Of a DNA stretch of 64,000 nucleotides, positions 1 through 9,537 are shown piece by piece (position 1 is the first letter of the stretch; the number at the start of each line of letters is the position of its first letter). Source of the DNA: Clostridiales bacterium UBA6114 (GTDB lineage Bacteria > Bacillota > Clostridia > Oscillospirales > Butyricicoccaceae); contig DIWE01000009.1 in the NCBI GenBank assembly GCA_002423435.1, positions 190,153 to 254,152 on the forward strand, written 5' to 3'. The notes beneath the pieces were generated by a model that had not been told where the DNA came from, searched no databases, and worked only from the letters and a program-made list of their open reading frames with translations. A program made the position numbers and the translations under genes.

Positions 1-1257
1 TTGCGCCCCTCCTTTTTCAAAGAGAGCAAATGCGCCGTTTTATAACCCGACAAAGCGCCCGGATCGGCCGCGCCTTTATCCGGCTCCCGATAGGAGAGTA
101 TGGTCAGGGCATAAAAATCAAGGCCGTTTAAGAGGGAGCGGCACTTTGTCCGGCCGCGGTCATAGGTGATAAAATAAACCTGCCCCATGACGTCCCTCAA
201 GCTCAGCATCTCCCGCTCGTCGAACAGGGACGAGGCCGTCGGCGCGTCAAAGGCCGATATCTGGAACAGAAGGTCCGAAAGCCTCGTCTCGTCCTCGCCC
301 GGATAGATGTTTACCGGCGGGGAAACGGCGGTCTGGGGCAGCGAGATGCCGCAGCGCAGGCCGCTTTCGTCAAGGCGCAGGATCAGCGAGGCAAGGACGG
401 AAAGCGCGTCCTCGAGCTCGTCGCAATTTTCCGACAGGCCGATAAACGACTCGCCGTCGACGATAAAATGCACCGACTTCGGCATGATGGTTTCAAAGAG
501 CTTGACCTGAAGCTCCGGCTGCCGCGCCGCCATGCGCCAGTTGATATGCTTCCAGGAATCGGTGCTTTGGTAGGCGCGCGAGCCTCTGAGCACGGTCAGG
601 TCGTCGAAATACCCTTTTGAGCCCGACCGGCAGTTCCACAGGTTCTTAAAAAACGAGTCGGTCTTCACAGGCACGATCTTCGGATAGACAACGAAGGTGG
701 GGCAGGACAACACCTCGGCCGCCATCTCGCTTTGGGTAAACCCGAAGCCGTCGCCGGAACGCAATAAAACCCTCCTGATCTGGTAGATCCCGCGGCGGCG
801 GGCCGCGTAGGCACTTTTCCACGAAACCTTCCTGTGGCTCAATATAAAGGCGAGCTTTTTCCTGAAAACCACCTTTTTTGTATCATCCACCTGTTCCCGC
901 TCCGTAAACTCATAGAGCTCAAAGCTTCCGTCCGGGACGAGGCAGCCGTTTCGCGGCAGATCCTGCAAAAGCTCGAGCCAGATCAGCGGAAGCAGCTTAT
1001 GATTCGCAACGGTATATTCGATCAGCGCGCTCTGTCCGGCGAACAAAAAGTGGTGCTCCCCCTTTATTTCAACGGATACGTTTTTAACGGCGCGAAACCC
1101 CCAGAGCCTGGAGGAAAGCGTCAGCAAAAACGTAAACATCAGAAACGCGGAAAGAAGGGTCTTCCCGAACAGGTTGGAGAGCAATGAAAGCGCCAAAAAC
1201 AGGGCGATCGCAAACCGTGTGACAAACAGACTGGAAAGGCCGCTCAGCCTGCTCTTG

Positions 1258-1268
<11 letters not shown>
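1..1268 (-). CDS. DUF58 domain protein, 3' end outside window
   Basis: Open frame read on the minus strand from an ATG at 1268 to the left edge, about 422 codons with no stop, so the C-terminus is missing. It starts with two hydrophobic segments near the N-terminus. A typical DUF58 core follows, with the family-like stretch SWKHINWRMAARQ and then the VKLFE motif. DUF58 proteins are membrane-anchored partners of MoxR ATPases and are often found with transglutaminase-like proteins. The start overlaps the end of the moxR-like gene by 11 bases, so the two are translationally coupled. The molecular role of the family is not settled; proposed roles are in cell-envelope maturation. Confidence 0.85.
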
Positions 1269-2232
<964 letters not shown>

Positions 2233-2278
2233 TCTTTCAGGTTTACTATCCCGGGCGTGTCCGCCGGATTATCCCTAG

Positions 2279-2287
2279 ATTATATCA
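2279..2287 (-). promoter_or_regulatory. Extended -10 promoter for moxR-DUF58
   Basis: The minus strand reads TGATATAAT, an extended -10 box (TGnTATAAT). No good -35 hexamer is visible, as is common for extended -10 promoters. It would start transcription near 2272. Confidence 0.5.
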
Positions 2288-2334
2288 AATCGCAAACGGC
2301 AATTGATGAAATTATTGTGAATATTTATGCCGAT

Positions 2335-2352
2335 AAAAGCCGGTTATCCGGC
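2335..2352 (-). terminator. Weak intrinsic terminator after the LarA-like gene
   Basis: On the minus strand GCCGG-ATAA-CCGGC is followed by TTTT. The stem is only 5 bp, so termination may be partial. It separates the LarA-like gene from moxR. Confidence 0.4.
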
Positions 2353-2397
2353 AAAGGCATATTTCCCCCAAGCGCCTTATTCAGAAACGTCTGGAGC

Positions 2398-3666
2398 TCA
2401 GCAGATGATGCTGGAGATCCCCTCGGGGATGACGGTGATGCTGCCGGGGCGGGCAAGGAGGCGGTCGGCTGCCTCAAGCGCGCCCGCGATATCCTTCGCG
2501 GGCAGCATATGCATTGCCCTTACAAGCTCCTTCTCGGCGTCGCTTACCAGGATCACGCGGTGCTTCGCGAGGATGCGGGCGAAGATCTGGGACTGCCATT
2601 GGTCGGCTATGGTTTTATCCGCGGGCACCTTGAGGATCTCCCGCAGGATAGCCGCGGCGTCGGGGTTTTGCCGGAAGGTATTGAAAAACGCCTCGCCTCC
2701 GCAGCCGTCCTCGCATTTGGCGACCATGATGATTACGCCGCCGGGGTTACAGGTCGCCTCGGCGGTGGACATGCCCTTGACCGCCTGATAAATGTTCTGA
2801 TCTAATGGATATCCGTTGTTGGACACGATCACGATATCCGCCGGGGCGGGCGGGGTTTTGCACAGGCTTTCGAGGAAGGCGGCTCCCTCGCGATGCGCGC
2901 TGTCACAGTCGCCCGCGAACGCCTTCACAACCTTGTGCCCGGCGTTTATAACGACGTTTACGATATAGCGGAGATTCGCCCTGCGCGCGGCGTAGATCAT
3001 ATCCCTGTGGATCGGGTTATTGTCGAGAATGCCGCAGCGGGCATACTCGCTCTCGATAAAGGCCGCGCAATGGTTTGCGTAGACGGTCTCCAGGCTCGCC
3101 ACGCCCGGCAGGACGCTTTTGCGCCCGCCGGAAAAGCCGGCGAAAAAGTGCGGCTCGATAAAGCCCTCGCTTACAAGGAGGTCCGCTTCGGCCGCGATGC
3201 GGTTTAGCTTCAGAGCGCCGCCGGACGGAAGGGTGCCGATGGACACCATGTTCCGCTCGTCCCCGCAGTCATGGATGACGATGCGCTCGCGTTCTGCGAT
3301 TTCAGGGCCGAATTTCTGCAAAAGCTCAGCTTTTGTCGTGCCCCGGTGGCAGCCCGTCGCGATCAGGATGGTGATCTCGGCATTTTCATTGCCCTCGCGG
3401 ATCTGGCGAAGCATGGGCGGTATAATAAGGCGGCTCGGGACGGGGCGGGTATGGTCGCTTGCGATCACGACCACGTTTTTTTCCCCTCGGCTTAAGGCCG
3501 GAAGGGATTCTCTGCCGACGGGGTTTTTCATCGCGTCCTCGATCAGCTCCGCCTCCCCCATACCCGGGCTGTACTCTTCCAGCTTGCTGGTGATCACCGA
3601 CTTTACGCGGTCGTCCGGCAGGACCGCCTCAATCGATCCGCGTCCGTAAGGCAAGTGAATATTCAT
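2398..3666 (-). CDS. LarA-like nickel-dependent hydroxyacid racemase/epimerase
   Basis: 422 residues, the usual LarA length. LarA enzymes racemise or epimerise 2-hydroxy acids through the pincer nickel (NPN) cofactor bound covalently to a lysine. Compared with the numbering of Lactiplantibacillus LarA, every key residue appears at one position less: D71 and R74 in SDHTRP, H107 in GCHR, H173 and K183 in EPHFFAGFSGGRKS, H199, and K297 in QAVKG. The enzyme is therefore probably active, but family members act on lactate, malate, gluconate and other acids, so the substrate is unknown. Ribosome site GGGAG lies 7 bases before the ATG. No larB, larC or larE for cofactor synthesis is in the window. 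A diverged paralogue lies at 39150-40424. Confidence 0.85.
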   Translation of the reverse strand: MNIHLPYGRGSIEAVLPDDRVKSVITSKLEEYSPGMGEAELIEDAMKNPVGRESLPALSRGEKNVVVIASDHTRPVPSRLIIPPMLRQIREGNENAEITILIATGCHRGTTKAELLQKFGPEIAERERIVIHDCGDERNMVSIGTLPSGGALKLNRIAAEADLLVSEGFIEPHFFAGFSGGRKSVLPGVASLETVYANHCAAFIESEYARCGILDNNPIHRDMIYAARRANLRYIVNVVINAGHKVVKAFAGDCDSAHREGAAFLESLCKTPPAPADIVIVSNNGYPLDQNIYQAVKGMSTAEATCNPGGVIIMVAKCEDGCGGEAFFNTFRQNPDAAAILREILKVPADKTIADQWQSQIFARILAKHRVILVSDAEKELVRAMHMLPAKDIAGALEAADRLLARPGSITVIPEGISSIIC

Positions 3667-3730
3667 AAACGACTCCCATAAATCTTTTTGATGGTTTGCT
3701 CAGGTATAACATTTAATCAGAAATGATTTT

Positions 3731-4546
3731 TTATTTCCTGCGGACCTCGTACAGATCGGTCCTTCGCGCCGACAAAAGGGGAAGCTGGGAACGGATCTTC
3801 TTTACAAGATTCAGGTCAATGTCGAGGACCGCCGCCTCTTCCCGATGCCCCGCGCGGTACAGGATGTCCCCCCAGGGCGACACGGCGATGGAATTTCCGT
3901 AGGATACGTAGGGGCCCTCCTCGTTTCTCGCCGGCGCGACGCCCACGGTAAAGAGCTGGTTGTCGACCGCGCGCTGGCGGAACATGGTCTCCCAATGGGC
4001 GGGGCCGGTGGTCATATTGAACGCGGCGGGGACAAGGATGATTGATGCACCCTCGAGAGCCATGATGCGTGACAGCTCGGGAAAGCGCATGTCAAAGCAG
4101 ACGCAAACGCCGATCTTACAAAATTCCGTGTCAAAAACGGTGATCCGGTCCCCTGGCGTGAAGGTATCCGACTCGAAAAACCGCTGCCCGCCCTCGACGT
4201 CGATGTCGAACAGGTGCATCTTCCGGTGTTTTGCGATCTGCGCGCCCGATCTGTCGAAAATAAAGCATGTGTTGTAAATCCGGCCCTCTTCCGACTCGGG
4301 TATGCTGCCCGCCAAAAGGTATACCCCGTTTTCCTTCGCCGATGCCGACATGGCCTGCCAGACGGGGCCGCCCTCCGGCTCGGCGTTTGCCTTGAAGCTT
4401 TCGTTTTCGTAAGGACAGCAGAACATTTCGGGCAAAACGACGATATCCGCGCCCTGTTTCGAGGCTTCGCCGATTTTCCGGGCGGCGGAAGCCACGTTTT
4501 TCTCCTTGTCCTCCTCCACGTTCATCTGTATCAAAGCGATCTTCAT
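3731..4546 (-). CDS. Carbon-nitrogen hydrolase (nitrilase superfamily, Nit2/omega-amidase-like)
   Basis: 271 residues from the ATG at 4546, which has a GGGGAGAG ribosome site. An in-frame start 13 codons upstream gives a non-conserved basic extension and is less likely. The Glu-Lys-Cys triad is visible as E40 (VVLPEMF), K109 (KHRKMHLF) and C150 (CVCFDMRFPE). The RFPE motif after the cysteine resembles Nit2 omega-amidases and deaminated-glutathione amidases, which remove ammonia from small alpha-keto-acid amides in the cytoplasm. The natural substrate here cannot be fixed from sequence. It lies between the ABC exporter and the LarA-like gene, all on the minus strand. Confidence 0.88.
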   Translation of the reverse strand: MKIALIQMNVEEDKEKNVASAARKIGEASKQGADIVVLPEMFCCPYENESFKANAEPEGGPVWQAMSASAKENGVYLLAGSIPESEEGRIYNTCFIFDRSGAQIAKHRKMHLFDIDVEGGQRFFESDTFTPGDRITVFDTEFCKIGVCVCFDMRFPELSRIMALEGASIILVPAAFNMTTGPAHWETMFRQRAVDNQLFTVGVAPARNEEGPYVSYGNSIAVSPWGDILYRAGHREEAAVLDIDLNLVKKIRSQLPLLSARRTDLYEVRRK

Positions 4547-4700
4547 TTTCCGTGCTCTCTCCCCTCTGCGTGTTGCCGGCTTCACAAAAGCCGGCCTTTG
4601 CGGAGCGTTTCATCTCAAAAACCACTCTATCATGATCAAGCGGAAACTTCAAGATTCTCCGCACGTTTTATACTTATCAGAGCGCCGCGGACGACCCGCG

Positions 4701-6545
4701 CTACGCCTGGGTGTTGTTGAACTGGCTTTCATAGAGCCTGCAGTAAGCCCCCTTCTGCGCGAGTAAGGTTTCATGGCTTCCGCTCTCGACGATCCTGCCG
4801 TCGGTTACCACAAGGATGATATCGGCCCCGCAGATCGTGCTTAAGCGATGGGCGATGATAAAGCAGGTGCGCCCGCGCATCAGGTCGACCATCGCCTTCT
4901 GGATGCGCATTTCGGTGCGGGTGTCGACGCTGCTCGTCGCCTCGTCGAGGATCAGGATCGGCGGGTCGTTTAAAACGGCGCGGGCGATGGCAACAAGCTG
5001 CCTCTGGCCCTGGCTTAAGCTGCCCCCGCTTTCCGCAAGAGGGGTGTCGTACCCTTTTTCGAGCTTCCGGATAAAATCGTCCGCCCCGGCTTTTTCAGCC
5101 GCCGCCCGAACCTCCCCGTCGGTCGCGTCCGGCTTCCCGTAGCGGATATTGTCCGCCACCGTTCCGGAAAAGAGGTAGGTGTCCTGGAGCACGATCCCGA
5201 AGCAGCTTCGGAGGCTCTCGCGCGTATATTGGCGGATATCCGTCCCGTCGAGCAGGATCGAACCGTCCGTCACATCATAGAAGCGGTTTAACAGGTTTAC
5301 GACGGTCGTCTTGCCGGCTCCCGTCGGCCCGACGAGCGCGACGACGCTGCCCGCCTTTGCCTTAAAGCGGATCTTTTTCAGTACCGGAACGCCCTCGCGG
5401 TAGGAAAACGCGACGTTTCGGAATTCGACCTCACCGCGCGGCTTTGCGAGCGCGACGGCGTCCGGGACATCGGCTGTTTCGTCCGGTTTATCGAGCACGT
5501 CGAAGATGCGCTCCGCGCCGGCCATCGCGGTCTGGAGGGTGTTGAACATATTGGCCACGTCGTTTAAGGGCCGCGAAAACTGCTTGGAATAGCTTAAAAA
5601 GCTCGCAATGACACCGATCGTGATCATGCCCTTTACCGCCATTACGCCGCCGGCTCCGGCGATCACGGCAAAGCCGATGTTGCTCAAGACATTCACCAGC
5701 GGCATCAGATAGCCGGATATGACCTGGGCCTTTTGTCCGACCGCACAGAGCTCACGGTTTAATTCTGCGAAGTCTTCGATCACCTGATCCTCATGATTGA
5801 ATGCCTTGACGACCAGAAGCCCGGAGATGCTCTCCTCGATATGTCCGTTGAGCTTTCCCAGAACGGCCTGCTGCTTATTAAAAAGCGCGCGCGTCTTTTT
5901 CGCGATTGTTTTCGACAGTATCACAACGGGCGGTATCGTAATCAGGCTCGCCAGGGTCAAAAGCAGATTTAAGAGCAACATCATGACAAACGAGCCCAAG
6001 ATCGAAACGACGTCCGACATCAGGGAAACGGTCGACGTCGATATGGTTGTACTGATGTTGTCGATATCGTTTGTAAAGCGGCTCATCAGGTCACCGTGGG
6101 TGTGCGTGTCGAAAAATGAGACCGGAAGATGCTGAAGCTTTGAAAACAGCGCGTTTCGGATCTCCTTTACGATGCGCTGCGAAACGCCGGCAACCGAAAG
6201 GTTCATCAGAAAATTCAGCGCAAGGTCGCAGAGGTAGACCGAAAGCAGCACGAGGATCACCGCATTAAGCGACGAAAACCGCACTTCGCCCGCGCCGGGG
6301 GACATGAAATCCACCGCCCGGCCCGTCAGAAACGGCACCAGCAGGAGGATGAGCGAATCGGCGAGCACGAAGGCGAGCACCAAAAGCAGAAGCTTTTTTT
6401 CGCTTCCGAAAAAATTCCAAAGCCTCCGAAGTGTGCCGGTGAAATTCTTCGGTTTTTCCACGGCCATCATGCGCATGCGTCCCGGCCTGCGCATGGGTAT
6501 CGGCGGCACGAATTCCTGCCGGTTTTTCATGTTGTTCTCCGGCAT
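4701..6545 (-). CDS. ABC exporter half-transporter, subunit with canonical catalytic Glu
   Basis: About 614 residues from the ATG at 6545, which overlaps the upstream stop as TGATG and has AGGAGG 7 bases upstream. A longer in-frame reading is not needed. It has six hydrophobic segments of a type I exporter, then an ATPase domain with Walker A GPTGAGKTT, an altered signature LSQGQ, and Walker B ILILDEAT with the catalytic Glu. This is the TM288-like half of a TM287/288-type heterodimer: its Walker A/B pairs with the LSGGQ of the partner to form the active ATP site. Likely role is export of a lipophilic or toxic compound. It is translationally coupled to the gene before it. Confidence 0.93.
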   Translation of the reverse strand: MPENNMKNRQEFVPPIPMRRPGRMRMMAVEKPKNFTGTLRRLWNFFGSEKKLLLLVLAFVLADSLILLLVPFLTGRAVDFMSPGAGEVRFSSLNAVILVLLSVYLCDLALNFLMNLSVAGVSQRIVKEIRNALFSKLQHLPVSFFDTHTHGDLMSRFTNDIDNISTTISTSTVSLMSDVVSILGSFVMMLLLNLLLTLASLITIPPVVILSKTIAKKTRALFNKQQAVLGKLNGHIEESISGLLVVKAFNHEDQVIEDFAELNRELCAVGQKAQVISGYLMPLVNVLSNIGFAVIAGAGGVMAVKGMITIGVIASFLSYSKQFSRPLNDVANMFNTLQTAMAGAERIFDVLDKPDETADVPDAVALAKPRGEVEFRNVAFSYREGVPVLKKIRFKAKAGSVVALVGPTGAGKTTVVNLLNRFYDVTDGSILLDGTDIRQYTRESLRSCFGIVLQDTYLFSGTVADNIRYGKPDATDGEVRAAAEKAGADDFIRKLEKGYDTPLAESGGSLSQGQRQLVAIARAVLNDPPILILDEATSSVDTRTEMRIQKAMVDLMRGRTCFIIAHRLSTICGADIILVVTDGRIVESGSHETLLAQKGAYCRLYESQFNNTQA

Positions 6546-8278
6546 CAGGAGGCCTCCTTCCCGAACTGGGAGGAATAGATATCCCGGTAGACCGCGCAAT
6601 CCTCCATCAGCTCGGCGTGGGTACCGTATCCCGCGACTGCCCCGCCCTCGACGACCAAAATCCGGTCCAGGTTTTTCACGGAGGTAATGCGCTGGGCGAT
6701 CATGATGCAGATCATATCCGTTAAATACCCCTTAAGGCCGCTTTGGATCTTCGCTTCGGTCATGATATCGACGGCGCTCGTGCAGTCGTCGAGGATCAGG
6801 ATCTCCGGCTTTTTGACGAGCGCGCGCGCAATGGAGATCCGTTGCTTTTGCCCTCCGGAAAGATTGACGCCGCCCTGGCCGAGGATTGTTTCATAGCCCT
6901 CGGGGAACGCGCTGATAAACGGATGCGCCTGCGCGACCTCGGCCGCCTTTATCACATCCTCCATATCCGCGTTTTTGTTGCCCCAACGGATATTATCCAG
7001 AATGCTGCCCGTAAAAAGCGTGTTTTTTTGCGGCACCACCGCGATTTTATCGCGCAGCGCGTGCTCATCCACGTCGCGCACATCGGTTCCGTTTACGAGG
7101 ACGGCCCCGGAGGACACGTCGTAAAAACGGGGGATCAGGTTTATGATGCTGGTTTTGCCCGAGCCCGTCATGCCGATGATCCCCAAGGTCTCGCCGGGCT
7201 TTAAGGAAAAGCTTACATGCTTTAATACGGGCTCGTTTCGGTTCCCGGAATAGAAAAAGCTCACGTCCCGAAACGCAAGACCCCTCTCCCCGGCCTCTTT
7301 TACGGGCTGCCGAGCCTTTGGGATCGTCTCCTCCGTGTTCATCACGTCGCCGATGCGCTCAGTTGACGCGCGGGCGCGCACATACATCGCAAAAACCCTC
7401 GAAAGCATCATCAGGGAGCCCAGCATCTGGGTCATGTAATTGATAAACGCGATAATCCTGCCCACCTCGACGGTACCGCTGTCGACGGCATAACCGCCCG
7501 CCCACAGCACGGCGACGATCCCGAGATTGATCACCAATGCGCTCAGCGGCGAAAAAACCGCCATGGTTTTCATCGCCGAGACCTGCACATCCACAAGCGC
7601 CTCATTGGCGCGGGCAAAACGCGCCTTCTCAAAATCAAAACGGTTAAAAGCTTTGATCACGCGGACGCCCGACAGATATTCGCGCATCATGCCGTTTAAG
7701 CCGTCAATGGCGCGCTGGACCTTCCTGAAACGGGGGTAGGAGACACGGGTGTTCAGGAAAACGATCAGGATCACCGCCGGCGCGGTCACCGCGATGATCG
7801 GCGAAAGCCTCGGCTCAAGGACGACCGCCATGACAATGCTGCCCAGGCAAAGAAGCGGCGCCTTGACAAAAACGCGCATCGTGCCGTTTACGAAGTTCTG
7901 CGTCTGTATGACGTCGTTTGTAAGGCGGGTGACCAAAGAAGCGGTATCGAATTTACCGGCGTTTTCGCAGGAAAGCGTCTGGATCTTCGCAAACAGGTCG
8001 AAGCGAAGCTCGGTGCCGAACTGCTGGGAAACGCGGCTTGAGAGATTGTTGCGCCCGACCGCGCCGAGCGCGCCGAGCCCCGTCACCGTAAGCATCAAAG
8101 CGCCCTTCTCCAAAACGTAGCGCAGATCGCGGTTAGAGATACCGACATCGACAATTTTCGACATGATCGTCGGCTGCAGAAGGTCGCAAAAGGCTTCGAC
8201 CGACAAAAACAGGATCGCGAGCAGAAACAGCCCGTAATATTTTTTTATGTATTTTCCGAGATACCCCAAAACGCTCAT
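6545..8278 (-). CDS. ABC exporter half-transporter, subunit with degenerate ATP site
   Basis: 577 residues from the ATG at 8278 (MSVLGYLGKY). A GTG 15 codons upstream lacks a better ribosome site. Six transmembrane segments precede an ATPase domain with Walker A GMTGSGKTS, a normal LSGGQ signature, and Walker B ILILDDCT, where Asp replaces the catalytic Glu. This is the TM287-like half: its own Walker A/B with the partner's LSQGQ forms the degenerate, slowly hydrolysing site. It is first in the operon and faces the PadR gene, the usual arrangement for a drug-inducible exporter. Confidence 0.93.
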   Translation of the reverse strand: MSVLGYLGKYIKKYYGLFLLAILFLSVEAFCDLLQPTIMSKIVDVGISNRDLRYVLEKGALMLTVTGLGALGAVGRNNLSSRVSQQFGTELRFDLFAKIQTLSCENAGKFDTASLVTRLTNDVIQTQNFVNGTMRVFVKAPLLCLGSIVMAVVLEPRLSPIIAVTAPAVILIVFLNTRVSYPRFRKVQRAIDGLNGMMREYLSGVRVIKAFNRFDFEKARFARANEALVDVQVSAMKTMAVFSPLSALVINLGIVAVLWAGGYAVDSGTVEVGRIIAFINYMTQMLGSLMMLSRVFAMYVRARASTERIGDVMNTEETIPKARQPVKEAGERGLAFRDVSFFYSGNRNEPVLKHVSFSLKPGETLGIIGMTGSGKTSIINLIPRFYDVSSGAVLVNGTDVRDVDEHALRDKIAVVPQKNTLFTGSILDNIRWGNKNADMEDVIKAAEVAQAHPFISAFPEGYETILGQGGVNLSGGQKQRISIARALVKKPEILILDDCTSAVDIMTEAKIQSGLKGYLTDMICIMIAQRITSVKNLDRILVVEGGAVAGYGTHAELMEDCAVYRDIYSSQFGKEAS

Positions 8279-8338
8279 TCCTTTTCCGTAATGAGGCTGT
8301 GAAAGGCATACGCTTGCTTTCACGGCACATTTTGCTGT

Positions 8339-8367
8339 ATGATATTAATATGCAAAAAAGACGGCAA
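8339..8367 (-). promoter_or_regulatory. Promoter of the ABC exporter operon
   Basis: Minus-strand TTGCCG (8367-8362), a 17-base spacer, then TATCAT (8344-8339). It points into the exporter genes, about 60 bases before the first start codon. Confidence 0.6.
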
Positions 8368-8370
8368 TAC

Positions 8371-8382
8371 TGTCATATGACA
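8371..8382. promoter_or_regulatory. Palindrome TGTCATATGACA, candidate PadR operator
   Basis: A perfect 12-bp palindrome just upstream of the exporter -35 box, in the intergenic space shared with the divergent padR-like gene. PadR dimers bind short AT-rich inverted repeats, so this is a reasonable operator, but binding is inferred. Confidence 0.5.
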
Positions 8383-8419
8383 AAAATACAAAACACTTGA
8401 CCGATACGGAGAAAATCAA

Positions 8420-8779
8420 ATGGAACCGAAACCAAAGAATCACCGGGGCTACCGGTTTCTTCCCGCATACATTCTGCTTTTTTTAGCCGAGGGCAGCTTA
8501 TACGGCTCGGCCTTATTAAACGTATTCTACAGCCGGATGCCGAACTACAGCGTCGACAGCGCCGTGATTTACCGCACACTGCAGGACCTGGAAAAAGAGG
8601 GGTTTGTCAAATCCTTCTGGAAAACGGAGGACCCGGGGCCGGCCACGAAATGGTACGAAATCACGGACGAAGGCTTCCATAAGCTTTCGGAATTCAAGGT
8701 TGAAATCGAGAAGCGCAGAAAAAATCTGGAATTCTTTTTAAGTACCTATCAGAAATTGTGCAAAGAACAGAGCCCCTAA
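8420..8779 (+). CDS. PadR-family transcriptional regulator
   Basis: 119 residues. The N-terminal winged helix contains the family pattern ILLFLAEGSLYGSALL followed by VDSAVIYRTLQDLEKEGFV, and a short C-terminal helix suited to dimerisation. GGAG lies 8 bases before the ATG. PadR proteins usually repress a neighbouring exporter or detoxification gene and release DNA on ligand binding. It is divergent from the ABC exporter, which is the likely target. A second strong promoter with an inverted repeat lies beyond its 3' end on the other strand. Confidence 0.92.
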   Translation: MEPKPKNHRGYRFLPAYILLFLAEGSLYGSALLNVFYSRMPNYSVDSAVIYRTLQDLEKEGFVKSFWKTEDPGPATKWYEITDEGFHKLSEFKVEIEKRRKNLEFFLSTYQKLCKEQSP

Positions 8780-8821
8780 CCCCGGCGGTTTTTCGCGGGC
8801 AAAGGCCGGGGCTGTTTTTTT
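8780..8821 (+). terminator. Terminator of the padR-like gene
   Basis: CCCCGGC (8780-8786) pairs with GCCGGGG (8805-8811), followed by CTG and a run of seven T. Confidence 0.8.
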
Positions 8822-8824
8822 GCG

Positions 8825-8851
8825 CATCTATATGTAAAATACATATAGATG
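8825..8851. promoter_or_regulatory. 12-bp inverted repeat, candidate operator
   Basis: CATCTATATGTA and its exact reverse complement are separated by AAA. The core TATGTA-TACATA has the shape of PadR-type operators. It lies about 9-35 bases downstream of the predicted start of the minus-strand promoter at 8866-8894, a position where a bound repressor would block transcription. Confidence 0.55.
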
Positions 8852-8865
8852 TGTATTGCATATAT

Positions 8866-8894
8866 ATTATAGTATCCGCTGCTTTCCGAGTCAA
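8866..8894 (-). promoter_or_regulatory. Near-consensus promoter reading antisense into padR
   Basis: Minus strand TTGACT (8894-8889), exactly 17 bases, TATAAT (8871-8866). Nothing encoded on this strand begins just downstream; the transcript would run antisense through the padR-like gene and then into the ABC exporter genes. Confidence 0.65.
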
Positions 8895-8987
8895 GCGGAC
8901 CTTAAAAACAGACAATATCCGTTTTGCCGGCCGGAGGAAAAATTCCGGGTGTTCTTTAAGCGAAGCAGGGATATCTTTTAAAAATCC

Positions 8988-9023
8988 AACCGGCGCGCCA
9001 TCAAACATGGCGCGCCGGTTTTT
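8988..9023 (-). terminator. Terminator of the peptide operon
   Basis: A perfect 13-bp stem, AACCGGCGCGCCA with TGGCGCGCCGGTT, and a 7-base loop. On the minus strand it is followed by a GGATTTTT tract, on the plus strand by TTTTT, so it can act in both directions. It lies 38 bases past the last gene of the peptide operon. Confidence 0.75.
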
Positions 9024-9060
9024 GTCATTTTATCAGGCCACGGTAAAGCGGCTCAGCCGC

Positions 9061-9537
9061 CTAAACCTGTCTGAGCCTTGCGATTTTCGGGGCAAGGCGG
9101 AGCAAAAGCTTCCGCGCCGGCCACAAAAGCATCCAGGAAGCCGACGCCGCCCGCCACAAAAGACCGCGGGTTTCGATTTCCCTGCCGCCGCGGCAGACGC
9201 TTCTGACCACGGCCACAACGCTTTTAGGGTCTACCGGCCCCTCCGAAACCGTCTGCGCGTCGCCCAGGAGGTAAAGCCCGGCTTTGCGCGCCCTGATGAT
9301 CCGATGCAAAACATACTGGCCGTTCGGGCGGACAAACAATACGATATCGCCCCGGCGCAGTCTGCGCATCCCGGCGCTTTGGAGAATTACGCTGTCCCGG
9401 CCGCCTCTCAGGAAGGGGTACATGCTGCCGCCCGTCACGGTCAGCCTGATTTCCTTTCCTATTCCAAAAAGCTCTAAGATCACGGGAGCCATACTCGTCA
9501 TCTTGACTTCCAGCAAGGGCGTTACAAATTCAGACAT
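9061..9537 (-). CDS. S24/S26-type signal-peptidase-like protein
   Basis: 158 residues from the ATG at 9537, inside the end of the kinase-like gene (16-base overlap). The nucleophile Ser38 is in TGGSMYP, a second block reads RRGDIVLF, and His78 is in YVLHRII, giving a Ser/His pair as in SipW-type S26B peptidases rather than Ser/Lys. No clear N-terminal membrane anchor is seen; a hydrophobic, basic stretch lies near the C-terminus. In this operon it could cleave the leader from the modified peptide, which is inferred only from position. Proteins of this type recur in RiPP gene clusters. Confidence 0.75.
   Translation of the reverse strand: MSEFVTPLLEVKMTSMAPVILELFGIGKEIRLTVTGGSMYPFLRGGRDSVILQSAGMRRLRRGDIVLFVRPNGQYVLHRIIRARKAGLYLLGDAQTVSEGPVDPKSVVAVVRSVCRGGREIETRGLLWRAASASWMLLWPARKLLLRLAPKIARLRQV

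Noticed and set aside
4560..4600. Hairpin GCCGGCTT/AAGCCGGC upstream of the nitrilase-like gene as a terminator for the ABC operon
   Set aside because: There is no T-run on the minus strand after the stem, so read-through into the nitrilase-like gene cannot be excluded.
8694..9008. A 104-codon minus-strand open frame downstream of the antisense promoter
   Set aside because: It begins upstream of the predicted transcription start, spans two terminator hairpins and has no ribosome site, so it is not the product of that promoter.
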